A stretch of 64,000 nt of DNA from the NCBI RefSeq assembly GCF_023016065.1, contig NZ_JALKAQ010000006.1:124001-188000 (forward strand). Direction: 5' to 3'. Below the pieces are notes generated by a model, which made no database searches, had not been told where the DNA came from, and was given only the letters and a program-made list of their open reading frames with translations. Every line of letters starts with the position of its first letter. The stretch's first letter is position 1. Positions 51,102-61,036 of the stretch are shown piece by piece. Source of the stretch: Marinobacter sp. S0848L. Lineage in GTDB: Bacteria; Pseudomonadota; Gammaproteobacteria; Pseudomonadales; Oleiphilaceae. Position numbers and translations under genes: made by a program.

Positions 51102-52454
51102 ATGGATCTGTCTTGCTTTAAGGCCTATGACCTGCGCGGCAGCGTACCAGAGCAGCTGAACCCGACCCTGGCCGAGAAAATCGGCCGGGCGTACGTCGAA
51201 GTCACCGGCGCGAAAAAGGTCATCGTTGGATACGACATTCGCTTATCTAGCCCGGAAATCGCCGAAGCCCTGAACTCCGGCCTGATGGCCGCCGGTGCTG
51301 ACGTGCTCGACATCGGCTTGTGCGGCACTGAGTACGTGTACTTCGCGACCAGCCATTACCGCGCAGACGGCGGCATCATGGTCACCGCCAGCCACAACCC
51401 CAAGCACCACAACGGCATGAAAATGGTGGGGCCGGAATCCCGCCCGATCAGTTCCGATAACGGCTTGAACGAGATTCGTGATCGGGTAAAAGAGCCGTTC
51501 GCGGATGCCCCGGTGCAAGGCAAATACGAAACACTGGAAGTTACCAGTGCCTACATCGACCACCTGCTGGGATACATCGACGCGGCCGCCCTGAAACCGA
51601 TGAAGATCGTGGTCAACGCCGGCAACGGCGGTGCAGGTCTGGTGATCGACGAACTCGAAAAACACCTGCCATTCGAATTCATCAAAGTGCACCACCAGCC
51701 CGATGGCAACTTCCCGAACGGCGTGCCTAACCCCATCCTCGAAGAAAACCGAGCGGCCACCGCTGACGCCGTTAAAGAGCATGGCGCCGCTATGGGCATC
51801 GCCTGGGACGGCGACTACGACCGCTGCTTCTTCTTCGACGAAAACGGCCGCTTCATCGAAGGCTACTACATCGTCGGCCTGCTGGCAGACCAGTTCCTCA
51901 GAAAAACCGGCCCCGGCAGCGTCATCCACGACCCAAGACTGGTCTGGAACACCCAGGATCTGGTAGAAGCTGCCGGCGGCAAAGCCATTGAAAGCAAAAC
52001 CGGCCACGCCTTCATTAAACAAAGAATGCGCGACGAAGACGCCGTCTACGGCGGCGAAATGAGCGCCCATCACTACTTCCGCGACTTCGCCTACTGCGAC
52101 AGCGGCATGATCCCATGGCTACTGATCGCCGAACGCCTGTGCCAGTCCGGCCAAACCCTGTCGTCCCTCATCGACGCCAGAATCGAAGCCTACCCGGCCA
52201 GCGGTGAAATCAACCGCACCATCAACGACCCGGCGAAGGTCATTGCTGCCATCGAAGAGAAATACTCCTTCGGCGCGAAAAACGTCAGCTTCGTAGACGG
52301 CCTGAGCATCGAATTCGACAACTGGCGCTTCAACCTGCGCATGTCGAACACCGAACCGGTGGTTCGCCTAAACGTAGAATCCAGAGCGGATATCGCCCTA
52401 ATGGAAGAGAAAACAAAAGAACTACTAGGAGAAATGGAAAAGCTGAACGCGTAA
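51102..52454 (+). CDS. manB: Phosphomannomutase, CpsG/ManB type
   Basis: A 450-residue phosphohexomutase. FKAYDLRGSV, the phospho-Ser loop VTASHNPKHHNGMK, the Mg-binding WDGDYDRCFFFDENG, GGEMSAHHYFRDF and the C-terminal RMSNTEPVVRLNVES are conserved. It interconverts mannose-6-P and mannose-1-P for GDP-mannose and surface polysaccharides. It lies 9 bases after bfr, an unusual pairing that could place it in an iron-responsive transcript. Confidence 0.92.
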   Translation: MDLSCFKAYDLRGSVPEQLNPTLAEKIGRAYVEVTGAKKVIVGYDIRLSSPEIAEALNSGLMAAGADVLDIGLCGTEYVYFATSHYRADGGIMVTASHNPKHHNGMKMVGPESRPISSDNGLNEIRDRVKEPFADAPVQGKYETLEVTSAYIDHLLGYIDAAALKPMKIVVNAGNGGAGLVIDELEKHLPFEFIKVHHQPDGNFPNGVPNPILEENRAATADAVKEHGAAMGIAWDGDYDRCFFFDENGRFIEGYYIVGLLADQFLRKTGPGSVIHDPRLVWNTQDLVEAAGGKAIESKTGHAFIKQRMRDEDAVYGGEMSAHHYFRDFAYCDSGMIPWLLIAERLCQSGQTLSSLIDARIEAYPASGEINRTINDPAKVIAAIEEKYSFGAKNVSFVDGLSIEFDNWRFNLRMSNTEPVVRLNVESRADIALMEEKTKELLGEMEKLNA

Positions 52455-52480
52455 CGAAAGGCGTTCAGCACAAAGATCGG

Positions 52481-52562
52481 GGCCGAGGTATCGGGTACAC
52501 CCTCTAAAACATTCAGGGAAACCACGTTTTCCGTTTTAGAGGGTGTACCCGATACCTCGGCC
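52481..52562. repeat. 30-bp perfect inverted repeat between manB and pldA
   Basis: The arm at 52481-52510 is the exact reverse complement of 52533-52562, with a 22-base loop. The arms begin GGCCGAGGTATC and end CCTCTAAAAC. A long perfect palindrome in a convergent gap is unusual. It may be a bidirectional terminator-like structure or a palindromic mobile repeat, and no T run follows it. A smaller repeat (GCTGAACGC / GCGTTCAGC, 52442-52469) spans the manB stop. Confidence 0.8.
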
Positions 52563-52586
52563 TTACTCCTTTGCTTGCCTTAGTGC

Positions 52587-53693
52587 TTAGAGCCAATCGT
52601 TCAACATAACCCCAATACCAAACCGCTCAACCCGCACGTTATAGTCAATCAAACTCTCGCCATAGCCGTTGTAATACTGGAAGAACCCCTTCAAAGAATC
52701 CCCCATAGGAAAGCTATAACCAAACTCCACCGACGTCCGATTATCCGACCTCAAATTATTCAGCAGCTTCAACGAAAACGTACGATCCTCCGTCAGCTTA
52801 TACACCGCATGATAACTGGCGTGCCCCAAATACCGCTCAATATCCGCATTGTCATCATCACTGCCGCTCTCAGGCAACCGCAACCAAGGCTTCACCATAA
52901 ATAGCCAGCGATTATAACTGTACGCCGCCGAGCCCATAATGCGGTTCCAACTCCGCGAACGCGGGTCCGCCTGCCCGTTCGACTGATGATTGAGCCCCAC
53001 CGACACCGTGTTTAACGTACCCGGGCCAATGTTCCAATTCAGTTGGTGGCGGAAAAACAACTCCGGCTCATAATTGGTTTCCCGAAACGGCGCAGACTCA
53101 TCCTGATTGTACACCTGCCAAAACGACTTCTGGGTATAACCAAACCAGAACGTGGTTTGCTCATCGAAAATCCCCGTCAACAGGGGAATCTTGAAGCTGA
53201 GCTGGTACTTCGCCTCCTCCCGGCTGAGATCGTAATCGTAAAACGTGTGGCCCAATCGAGGGCTGTACGGCGTGTAATTCGGGTCTTTCACCCAGGTCAG
53301 GGGCAAAATGTAATTGGGCTTGTGGGAAACAAAGCTGCCGGTGAAGTAAAACAAGCTCTTCTCTGCTTCCAGATAACTGCTGACCAGCGAATCCATTACG
53401 CCGGCATCCGGATCATCCTCCAAAGCATTACCCACAATCTCCTCGCGCTTCTCCTTGTCGACGGCCAAGACATCGGCACGCTTGTTTGCCTGCTCGACAG
53501 ATTCCTCCTTCGCTTCTTCCCGGGCCGCTTTTGGATCATGTTGGGCGTCGTAACAGGCAAGCCTGCGAACGCCGTCTACAATGAGCGCACAGTCCACGTT
53601 ATCCGGCTCATTCTCACCGTCGGCCCAGGCCGGTAACGCCGGTGCCAACGTGAGCATGCTCAGTGAAAAGGCGAAATGAAATCGAAACGTCAT
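52587..53693 (-). CDS. pldA: Outer-membrane phospholipase A1 (OMPLA)
   Basis: A 368-residue protein with a signal peptide, then an acidic and Lys/Glu-rich segment (residues 40-100) before a 12-stranded barrel. The catalytic dyad region is VGLNHQSNGQADPRSRSWNRI, with His, Ser and the Asn. The barrel is typical of PldA, but the N-terminal extension of about 100 residues is longer than in the classic enzyme. It hydrolyses phospholipids in the outer leaflet when the membrane is disturbed. Confidence 0.88.
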   Translation of the reverse strand: MTFRFHFAFSLSMLTLAPALPAWADGENEPDNVDCALIVDGVRRLACYDAQHDPKAAREEAKEESVEQANKRADVLAVDKEKREEIVGNALEDDPDAGVMDSLVSSYLEAEKSLFYFTGSFVSHKPNYILPLTWVKDPNYTPYSPRLGHTFYDYDLSREEAKYQLSFKIPLLTGIFDEQTTFWFGYTQKSFWQVYNQDESAPFRETNYEPELFFRHQLNWNIGPGTLNTVSVGLNHQSNGQADPRSRSWNRIMGSAAYSYNRWLFMVKPWLRLPESGSDDDNADIERYLGHASYHAVYKLTEDRTFSLKLLNNLRSDNRTSVEFGYSFPMGDSLKGFFQYYNGYGESLIDYNVRVERFGIGVMLNDWL

Positions 53694-53704
53694 AAGGAAT
53701 TCCT

Positions 53705-54055
53705 TTAACTGGCGCTGAGACTAATCCATGTGTTACCGATGCCGTATATCCAAATACCCAAAAGCGTGATGGCGAGTAAGGCAAAAATCACCTTGTGGCG
53801 GCTGCGGCGTTCATCGGTGGCGGCCGCGACCCAACGCAAATACATTAAACCGATAAAGCTTAAAAACACACCGAGGCTGGCCAATGCCGGAACCAGCAAC
53901 CAAGCCGGACTGATGGGGTTGTCGGCGCTGGACTGACTGCTGAACCAGCCCATTGAAAACAGCAGAATCGCCAAAGAACTAAACTCGAGAATCAGCAGCG
54001 GCTTGCGGCGCTTATCGGGTTGATTGTCAGGTATTTGGGGCATGCTAAGGCTCAC
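53705..54055 (-). CDS. Small membrane protein of unknown function
   Basis: A 116-residue protein with three hydrophobic segments (LEFSSLAILLFSMGWF, AWLLVPALASLGVFLSFIGLMYL, KVIFALLAITLLGIWIYGIG). No family was recognised. It starts 11 bases before pldA on the same strand and could be co-transcribed with it. Confidence 0.65.
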   Translation of the reverse strand: MSLSMPQIPDNQPDKRRKPLLILEFSSLAILLFSMGWFSSQSSADNPISPAWLLVPALASLGVFLSFIGLMYLRWVAAATDERRSRHKVIFALLAITLLGIWIYGIGNTWISLSAS

Positions 54056-54243
54056 AGGTCGTGAAGGGTGGTACAGTAGCGCCTATGGTAACCGGAAACG
54101 AATAGCATTGGGTTGCAGCCTACAAAACTGTCATTAAATGGGTTGAAATCAAATTCTGATTCTGCTGTTTGGTTTTTTTGCAGGGGCTCAATCGCTATAA
54201 TGCTGCGACCGAAATATTATAACGCTCAAATGCGAGGTGCATT

Positions 54244-54657
54244 GTGAAGATGAAGAGAGTCCTGGCTGTTGGTTTGCTTGGCTTTAGCCTGGCTGCCGGT
54301 ACTGCACTGGCAAGTGTTGAAGACGAAATCCGTGAGCGCATCAAGCCAGTAGGTGAGCTGTGTTTGCAGGGTGACGAGTGCGGCCAAGCGGTTGCCGCAC
54401 CGGCCAGCTCCGGGCCGCGTTCAGGCAGCGAAGTTTATGAAGCTACCTGCACCGCCTGTCACGCAACAGGTGCTGCGGGTGCGCCGGTTGTTGGTAATGC
54501 CGATGCCTGGGCTCCTCGCATCGAGAAAGGTCTGGAAACCTTGTTTGAGCACGCGCTCAACGGTTTCAATGCCATGCCGCCGAAGGGTGGCTGTGCCAGT
54601 TGCGGGGATGAAGAAATCACCGCAGCGGTTGAGCACATGGTCGAGTCAAGCCAGTAA
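54244..54657 (+). CDS. Cytochrome c5 family protein
   Basis: A 137-residue exported cytochrome. A signal peptide ending near ALA is followed by a single haem motif CTACH, the axial Met in FNAMPPKGGCASCGDEE, and the conserved CASC pair of cytochrome c5. It carries electrons in the periplasm. A bidirectional-looking terminator follows. Confidence 0.92.
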   Translation: MKMKRVLAVGLLGFSLAAGTALASVEDEIRERIKPVGELCLQGDECGQAVAAPASSGPRSGSEVYEATCTACHATGAAGAPVVGNADAWAPRIEKGLETLFEHALNGFNAMPPKGGCASCGDEEITAAVEHMVESSQ

Positions 54658-54675
54658 GATTGGCTTGAAATGCAA

Positions 54676-54700
54676 CAAAGCCCCGCGATGCGGGGCTTTG
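54676..54700. terminator. Terminator between the cytochrome c5 and rep genes
   Basis: An 11-bp stem CAAAGCCCCGC / GCGGGGCTTTG with a 3-base loop is followed on the plus strand by TTGGTTT and on the minus strand by a TTG-rich stretch. It can serve both convergent genes. Confidence 0.85.
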
Positions 54701-54705
54701 TTGGT

Positions 54706-56724
54706 TTAGAGGCCGAGATCTCCGATCAGAGCACTGAGGGTCGCCTTGCCCTTTTTCTGGTTGGCTTCTTTATCCTGATCACCCAAGCCTTCCCACTTCA
54801 CGTCTTCCTCCGGTAACTCGTCCAGAAAACGGCTGGGGATGGTTTCCAGCTTTTCGCCGTATTGTTTCCGTGAAGCAGCATAGGTTAGCGACAGAGTTTC
54901 CCGCGCGCGGGTGATGCCCACGTACATAAGCCGCCGTTCTTCCTCAATGTTGCCTTCTTCAATGCTGCTTCGGTGTGGCAGAATTTCCTCTTCAAGCCCC
55001 ATGATAAACACGTGCGGAAACTCCAGCCCCTTGGAGGCGTGCAGCGTCAGCAGCTGGACCTTGTCGCTGTCATCTTCCTCTTCCCGCTGTTCCATCATGT
55101 CGCGCAGAATCAGTTTGGCGATGGCATCTTCAATGCCCAGCTCATCCGCGGTGCCTTTGCCGTCGTCCAGCATGCGCTGGATGGATTCCACCAAATACCA
55201 GATGTTTTCCATCCGGCGCTCCGCTTGTTTCGGGCTGCCGGAGTGCTGGTGCAACCATTCCTCGTATTCGATATCGGTGAAGAGTTGCTTGATCACCGGA
55301 ATCGGGTCTTCTGAAAACAGCCTTTCGCAGGTTTTGTCTACCCAGTGGGCAAAGCGGCGCAGGCGATCCAGCCCTTTCTCGGTGACATGGGTTTCAGCGC
55401 CCATATCACTGAGGGCCTTGAACAGGCTAACGTTGCGGGACCGAGCGTAATGGCTCAGTTGTTCCAGAGTGCGCGGGCCAATTTCTCGTCGCGGCACGTT
55501 CACCACGCGCAGAAAGGCCGCATTGTCGTCCGGGTTGATCAGCAACCGCAGGTACGACATGGCATCTTTGATTTCGCTCTTGGAGAAGAACGACTGACCG
55601 CCGGAGAGACGATACGGAATCTGGTAGGCCTGCAACTTCATTTCCAGCAGCCGGGCTTGATGGTTGCCCCGGTAGAGCACCGCAAAATCCTGAAAGTTCA
55701 GCCCGTTTTTAAGCTTTTGGTCGAGAATTTCGGTGGCAACCCGCTCTGTTTCGGCGTCTTCACTGCGGCAGCGGATGATGCGGATTTCCTCACCGATGGT
55801 GTGGTCACTCCACAAAGCCTTTTCAAACACGTGGGGGTTGTTGGCGATCACGGTGTTGGCGCTGCGCAGAATCCGGCCCGTGGAGCGGTAGTTTTGCTCC
55901 AATTTAACGATTTTCAGGCTAGGGAAATCTTCTTTAAGCTGCACCAGGTTTTCCGGGCGGGCACCTCGCCAGGCATAGATCGACTGATCGTCGTCGCCGA
56001 CCACGGTAAACGCGGCGCGTTCAGCCACCAATTGTTTGACCAACTCATACTGGCACACGTTGGTGTCCTGATACTCATCCACCAACAGGTAGCGAATCTT
56101 TTTGCGCCACTTTGCCAGTACGTCCGGGAAATCCCGGAACAACTGAACGGGCAGCAGAATCAGATCGTCAAAATCAACAGCGTTGTAGGCTTTCAGGTAC
56201 TCGTTGTACTGCTTGTAGATGATGGCGATGCGTTGTTCGCGTTCATCAGCGGCTTTGCTGTAGGCCTCGGCAGGACTGCGCAGTGCGTTTTTCCACGACG
56301 AAATGGTCATCTGCACGTCGTTCACTTCGTCGCCGGCCTCCGCACTGCCACCACGCATCATCAGATCTTGCAGCAGGGCTTTGGCATCCTCGGCATCGAA
56401 AATCGAAAAGCCGGGGTGATAGCCCATATGCGGGTGTTCATCCCGAATGATGTTCAGGCCCAGGTTGTGGAAGGTCGATACAATCAGGCCACGGGCCTTT
56501 CCCCGATCAACGATCTTGCCCACTCGTTCCTTCATTTCCCGAGCGGCTTTGTTGGTAAAGGTCAGTGCCGCAATGTGACGGCCGGGGATGCCCAGATCTT
56601 CAATCAGGTGGGCAATTTTTCGGGTGATCACGCTGGTTTTGCCGCTGCCTGCACCGGCCAGTACCAACAGGGGGCCGTCTGCGTAACGAACCGCTTCTCT
56701 TTGTCTGGGATTGAGCTTGTTCAC
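54706..56724 (-). CDS. rep: ATP-dependent DNA helicase Rep
   Basis: A 672-residue SF1A helicase. Motif I is LAGAGSGKTSVIT, motif II LVDEYQDTN, motif IV-like QNYRSTGRIL and motif VI VGITRARETL. The length fits Rep rather than UvrD. It unwinds DNA 3' to 5' and clears proteins ahead of replication forks. Confidence 0.93.
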   Translation of the reverse strand: MNKLNPRQREAVRYADGPLLVLAGAGSGKTSVITRKIAHLIEDLGIPGRHIAALTFTNKAAREMKERVGKIVDRGKARGLIVSTFHNLGLNIIRDEHPHMGYHPGFSIFDAEDAKALLQDLMMRGGSAEAGDEVNDVQMTISSWKNALRSPAEAYSKAADEREQRIAIIYKQYNEYLKAYNAVDFDDLILLPVQLFRDFPDVLAKWRKKIRYLLVDEYQDTNVCQYELVKQLVAERAAFTVVGDDDQSIYAWRGARPENLVQLKEDFPSLKIVKLEQNYRSTGRILRSANTVIANNPHVFEKALWSDHTIGEEIRIIRCRSEDAETERVATEILDQKLKNGLNFQDFAVLYRGNHQARLLEMKLQAYQIPYRLSGGQSFFSKSEIKDAMSYLRLLINPDDNAAFLRVVNVPRREIGPRTLEQLSHYARSRNVSLFKALSDMGAETHVTEKGLDRLRRFAHWVDKTCERLFSEDPIPVIKQLFTDIEYEEWLHQHSGSPKQAERRMENIWYLVESIQRMLDDGKGTADELGIEDAIAKLILRDMMEQREEEDDSDKVQLLTLHASKGLEFPHVFIMGLEEEILPHRSSIEEGNIEEERRLMYVGITRARETLSLTYAASRKQYGEKLETIPSRFLDELPEEDVKWEGLGDQDKEANQKKGKATLSALIGDLGL

Positions 56725-56866
56725 AGTAATGAGGCCAAATATAAGAATCGTGCAGGAAGAATCACTATTTTTTATTCTACACCAGCCCGGCAGTATGTAC
56801 CTTCGGGATCTTACGCTATGCTAGAAACTACGGATGTTACGCTTACCGATACATGGATCCCGTGCA

Positions 56867-58594
56867 ATGACCTTGCCCCCTGACAGCCGGCACGATCGCC
56901 TGCGTCTTCTTGTTTTAACTACCGAGTACACAGATTTCTTGTGGTATCAGGATATGCTCTCCGGCGATGCTGCACTGAGCCTCGATGCAACTTGGTGCCC
57001 GGACCTCATCGATTGTGACGACCTGATCTACAACGCCAGCTTTGATGTCATCGTTTGGGATTGCGTGTTTCATGCCGGGTGTGAATCGTCGTTTCTTCAG
57101 TATTTAACCGTCTCCGGTGGTGATAAGCCAGTTCTTGCCATCAGCGCGGAGGCCAGCGACGATAAAGGGCCGGAACTTTTGGCTGGCGGTGCAGCGGATT
57201 ATTTGTGCCGGCAAAGTTTGGAAACCTGGGGCTTTCGGCGCGCGGTAAAATGTTTGTGGTATCGGGAGCAACTCTCTGTGTTGTCTCACGGTCAGTTGGG
57301 TCGCGAGGTGGCCTCCGGTTTTATCAATCGGGATCTGTTCTTTGAGCGCTTGCAGCATGCTTTGCTGCGCGCCGAACGGACTCAGAGCCGGCTCGCACTG
57401 ATTCACTTGAATGTGGACAGTTTTCGCAGCATTAACGAATCTTTCGGGTACCAGAAAAGTGATCAGCTCATTGTTCAGTTGGCTGATCGGCTCAGGCGGG
57501 AGTTGCGACGTCTGGATTCGCTGGCCCGTATTGGCGGCGACGAGCTGGCGATTATCATTGAGAAAGTCGAAGATTCCCTGGACCTTAGCCAGATCATTCG
57601 CACGTTGGTGATGAAGGTGCCCGAGCCCGTGGTGATCGATGGCCAGAGTATTGTGATCAGTGCCAGCTTGGGCGTGGCGACCTATCCGGAAGCCGGCGAC
57701 AGTCCGGAAGAGTTAATGCGCCGTGCGAATCGGGCCATGTTTGAAGCCAAGCAAGATACCGGTACCAGTTACCGTTTCTACAATCGCGAGTTGCATATTT
57801 CGACCGGGTATCAGCTGCGACTGGAAACAGACCTGCGCCACGCGATCCGGGCGCAGGAATTGGAGTTGTACTACCAGCCCCGTATTGACCTGGCGACGGG
57901 CGAAGTGCGCGGAATGGAGTGCCTGCTGCGCTGGAACCACTCGAAGCGAGGCATGATCGGGCCTGATGAATTTATTCCGGTGGCAGAGCGTAGCGGCCTG
58001 ATTGTGCCGATTGGCTACTGGGTGATCGAGCAAGCCTGCCGGCGCTTGCAGGAAAGTGCCGAACTGGGTTTCCCGGGGCTGGTGATGGCGGTGAATTTGT
58101 CGTTCCGGCAGTTCCACGACCCGAAAATGACCGAAACCATATTTCGGATTATTTTCAACGCCAATGTGGATACCAGTCTGTTGGAGCTGGAACTCACCGA
58201 AAGCGCTATGATGCACGACCCGGAATATGCCCAGCGTTGCCTGCGTGAGCTTAACCAGCTGGGGGTCAGCTTTGCGCTGGATGATTTCGGTACCGGTTAT
58301 TCTTCGTTGAGTAACCTGCAGCACCTGCCCATCTCATTGGTGAAAATCGATAAGTCGTTTATACAGGACCTGGGAAATTCAGCGGATGCGGAGCACATTA
58401 TCCGAGCCATTATCACGCTGGCCCACAGCCTGCACATGAGTGTTGTTGCTGAAGGTGTAGAGACGAAAGAGCAGCTGGAATTTCTCCAGCAACAGCATTG
58501 CGACGAGATTCAGGGTTACTATTTCGCACGGCCTATGCCGTGGGATGATCTTGTTCAATTTTTGACCCAACAGAACCGGTCCGCTTGCCTGTAA
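56867..58594 (+). CDS. GGDEF-EAL cyclic-di-GMP protein with N-terminal receiver-like domain
   Basis: A 575-residue protein. Residues 1-140 resemble a degenerate receiver (VIVWDCVF, no clear catalytic Lys). The GGDEF domain contains [12 protein letters not shown], with Leu instead of Phe in the last position. The EAL domain has MECLLRWNH in place of the usual EALLRW, but keeps [29 protein letters not shown] and AEGVET, so phosphodiesterase activity is likely. It would lower cyclic-di-GMP and favour motility. Starts at 56834 and 56867 are both open. Confidence 0.88.
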   Translation: MTLPPDSRHDRLRLLVLTTEYTDFLWYQDMLSGDAALSLDATWCPDLIDCDDLIYNASFDVIVWDCVFHAGCESSFLQYLTVSGGDKPVLAISAEASDDKGPELLAGGAADYLCRQSLETWGFRRAVKCLWYREQLSVLSHGQLGREVASGFINRDLFFERLQHALLRAERTQSRLALIHLNVDSFRSINESFGYQKSDQLIVQLADRLRRELRRLDSLARIGGDELAIIIEKVEDSLDLSQIIRTLVMKVPEPVVIDGQSIVISASLGVATYPEAGDSPEELMRRANRAMFEAKQDTGTSYRFYNRELHISTGYQLRLETDLRHAIRAQELELYYQPRIDLATGEVRGMECLLRWNHSKRGMIGPDEFIPVAERSGLIVPIGYWVIEQACRRLQESAELGFPGLVMAVNLSFRQFHDPKMTETIFRIIFNANVDTSLLELELTESAMMHDPEYAQRCLRELNQLGVSFALDDFGTGYSSLSNLQHLPISLVKIDKSFIQDLGNSADAEHIIRAIITLAHSLHMSVVAEGVETKEQLEFLQQQHCDEIQGYYFARPMPWDDLVQFLTQQNRSACL

Positions 58595-58650
58595 GAGTAA
58601 GCCGCTGTACCTTTGCGCTTTAATTTCGCAAGCGATATGACAGAGGTTGC

Positions 58651-60972
58651 ATGAACAGTATCTCCCAGCGTATAGCTGAAGAACTCGGAGTACGCGAGCA
58701 ACAGGTTAACGCCACGGTTGCTATGCTGGATGAAGGAGCCTCGGTTCCGTTTATTGCCCGCTACCGGAAAGAGGTAACCGGCTCGCTGGACGACAGTCAG
58801 TTGCGAACCCTGGAAGAGCGCTTGCGCTACCTGCGAGAACTTGAAGATCGTCGCGGTGCGATTCTGAAAAGCATCGACGAGCAAGGCAAGCTGACCGATG
58901 AGCTGTGCGCCAGCATCAACTCAGCCGATACCAAGAACCGGCTCGAAGATTTATACCTGCCCTACAAACCCAAGCGCCGGACCAAAGCTCAGATAGCTCG
59001 TGAGGCTGGTCTGGAGCCTTTGTCCGATGCGCTTTATGACGACCCTACACTGGACCCCGAAAGCACCGCTGCAGGCTACCTGAACGGCGAAGCCGGCATC
59101 GCTGATACCAAAGCGGCGTTGGACGGCGCACGTTACATCCTGATGGAGCGCTTTGCCGAAGACGCGGAGCTGTTAGGCTCACTGCGAAATTTTGTTTGGC
59201 AAGACGGGCAACTGAAAGTAACCGTGGTCGCCGGTAAAGAAACCGAAGGCGCTAAGTTCCGCGATTATTTTGATCACGTGGAACCGCTCAAAAAGGTGCC
59301 GTCGCATCGCGCATTGGCCATTCTGCGTGGCCGTAACGAAGGCGTACTGACGTTTTCTATTGTCATGGGCGATGGGGAAGACGACCGCCGTCAGCCGCAC
59401 CCCGCTGAGCAGCGCATTGCCGCACATTGGAATATTCGTGACAACAGCCGGGCCGCAGACAAATGGTTGAACGACGTAGTGCGTTGGACCTGGCGCGTGA
59501 AACTGTCTACCCAGATCGAAACCGATCTGATGGCGCAGGTGCGCGAAGCAGCCGAGGCCGAAGCCATCAATGTATTTGCCGCCAATCTGAAAGATCTGCT
59601 GTTGCTGGCACCTGCCGGGCCCCGGCCGACACTGGGGTTGGACCCCGGCCTTCGTACCGGCGTCAAAGTGGCAGTGATCGACGGCACCGGCGAGGTGTTG
59701 GACCATGGCGCCATTTTCCCGCACGCACCACAGAACCAATGGGATCGTTCGATTGCCCAGCTGGCGGCCTGGTGTCAGAAATTCAAGATCGAGCTGGTCG
59801 CTATCGGTAACGGTACGGCCTCCCGGGAAACTGAAAAGCTGGTGGCGGATCTGACCAAACGTTACCCGGATCTGAAGCTGGCCCGCATTGTGGTGAACGA
59901 ATCCGGCGCGTCCATCTACTCCGCGTCGGAATTTGCCTCCCGGGAACTGCCAGATCTGGATGTGACCATCCGTGGTGCCGTATCGATTGCCCGTCGCCTG
60001 CAGGATCCCTTGGCAGAATTGGTGAAGATCGAGCCGAAATCCATTGGCGTGGGCCAGTACCAGCACGACGTGTCTCAGGTGCAGCTGTCACGTAGCCTGG
60101 ACGCGGTGGTGGAAGACTGTGTTAACGGTGTTGGCGTAGATCTGAATACGGCTTCCGTTCCGTTGTTGGCGAGAGTGTCAGGCTTGAGTCAGACCATCGC
60201 GCAAAATATTGTGGATTTCCGGAGTCAGAACGGTGTTTTCAAAAGCCGCAAACAGCTGCTGAAGGTTGCCCGTTTGGGCGAGCGGACGTTCGAACAGGCA
60301 GCAGGTTTCCTGCGGATTGCCAGCGCTGAAAACCCGTTAGACGGTTCTTCGGTGCACCCGGAAGCCTATGGCGTGGCCGAAGCCATCGCCAAACGCAACA
60401 ATCGCAAGATTGAAAACATCATGGGTGATGCCAGTTTTCTGCGCAGTTTGAACCCGCAGGATTATGTTACCGAACAGTTTGGTTTGCCCACCGTGAAAGA
60501 CATCATTGCTGAGCTGGAAAAACCAGGCCGGGACCCGCGCCCGGAATTTCGCTTTGCTAGCTTTGAAGAGGGTGTCGAAACCCTGAACGATCTGAAACCG
60601 GGCATGGTGCTCGAAGGGTCAGTCACCAACGTGACCAATTTCGGAGCATTCGTTGACATCGGCGTGCATCAGGACGGCTTGGTTCATATTTCTGCCTTGT
60701 CTAATACTTTCGTCAAAGACCCCCGCGAAGTGGTTAAAGCGGGTGATATTGTGAAGGTCAAGGTCATGGAAGTGGACATCCCCCGTAAACGGATTGCCCT
60801 GTCGATGCGCATGGACGATCAGCCGGGCGCAGATACCTCGGCCAAGTCTGCCAAAGGCGGTGACCGGGCAGGCAAACGTTCCAGCAGCAAACCACAAAAC
60901 AGTCAGGGCCAGAGTGCCATGGCGGGTGCGCTGGCTCAGGCTTTGGCTTCAGCGCGAAAAGACGGTCGCTGA
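58651..60972 (+). CDS. tex: RNA-binding transcription accessory protein Tex
   Basis: A 773-residue protein. The N-terminal Tex domain ([26 protein letters not shown]), a YqgF-like fold ([18 protein letters not shown]), helix-hairpin-helix motifs ([20 protein letters not shown]) and a C-terminal S1 domain ([26 protein letters not shown]) occur in the standard order. It binds RNA and affects transcription. The lysine-rich tail follows S1. Confidence 0.96.
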   Translation: MNSISQRIAEELGVREQQVNATVAMLDEGASVPFIARYRKEVTGSLDDSQLRTLEERLRYLRELEDRRGAILKSIDEQGKLTDELCASINSADTKNRLEDLYLPYKPKRRTKAQIAREAGLEPLSDALYDDPTLDPESTAAGYLNGEAGIADTKAALDGARYILMERFAEDAELLGSLRNFVWQDGQLKVTVVAGKETEGAKFRDYFDHVEPLKKVPSHRALAILRGRNEGVLTFSIVMGDGEDDRRQPHPAEQRIAAHWNIRDNSRAADKWLNDVVRWTWRVKLSTQIETDLMAQVREAAEAEAINVFAANLKDLLLLAPAGPRPTLGLDPGLRTGVKVAVIDGTGEVLDHGAIFPHAPQNQWDRSIAQLAAWCQKFKIELVAIGNGTASRETEKLVADLTKRYPDLKLARIVVNESGASIYSASEFASRELPDLDVTIRGAVSIARRLQDPLAELVKIEPKSIGVGQYQHDVSQVQLSRSLDAVVEDCVNGVGVDLNTASVPLLARVSGLSQTIAQNIVDFRSQNGVFKSRKQLLKVARLGERTFEQAAGFLRIASAENPLDGSSVHPEAYGVAEAIAKRNNRKIENIMGDASFLRSLNPQDYVTEQFGLPTVKDIIAELEKPGRDPRPEFRFASFEEGVETLNDLKPGMVLEGSVTNVTNFGAFVDIGVHQDGLVHISALSNTFVKDPREVVKAGDIVKVKVMEVDIPRKRIALSMRMDDQPGADTSAKSAKGGDRAGKRSSSKPQNSQGQSAMAGALAQALASARKDGR

Positions 60973-61036
60973 CCTCTATTCATGATTCAGTGGCGGTGTA
61001 CGCAATGATAAGCGCGCCGCCTTACAGGAGCATACA

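Noticed and set aside
55345-56883. A 512-codon ORF opposite rep
   Set aside because: The minus strand encodes the complete Rep helicase with all motifs; the opposite frame is a shadow.
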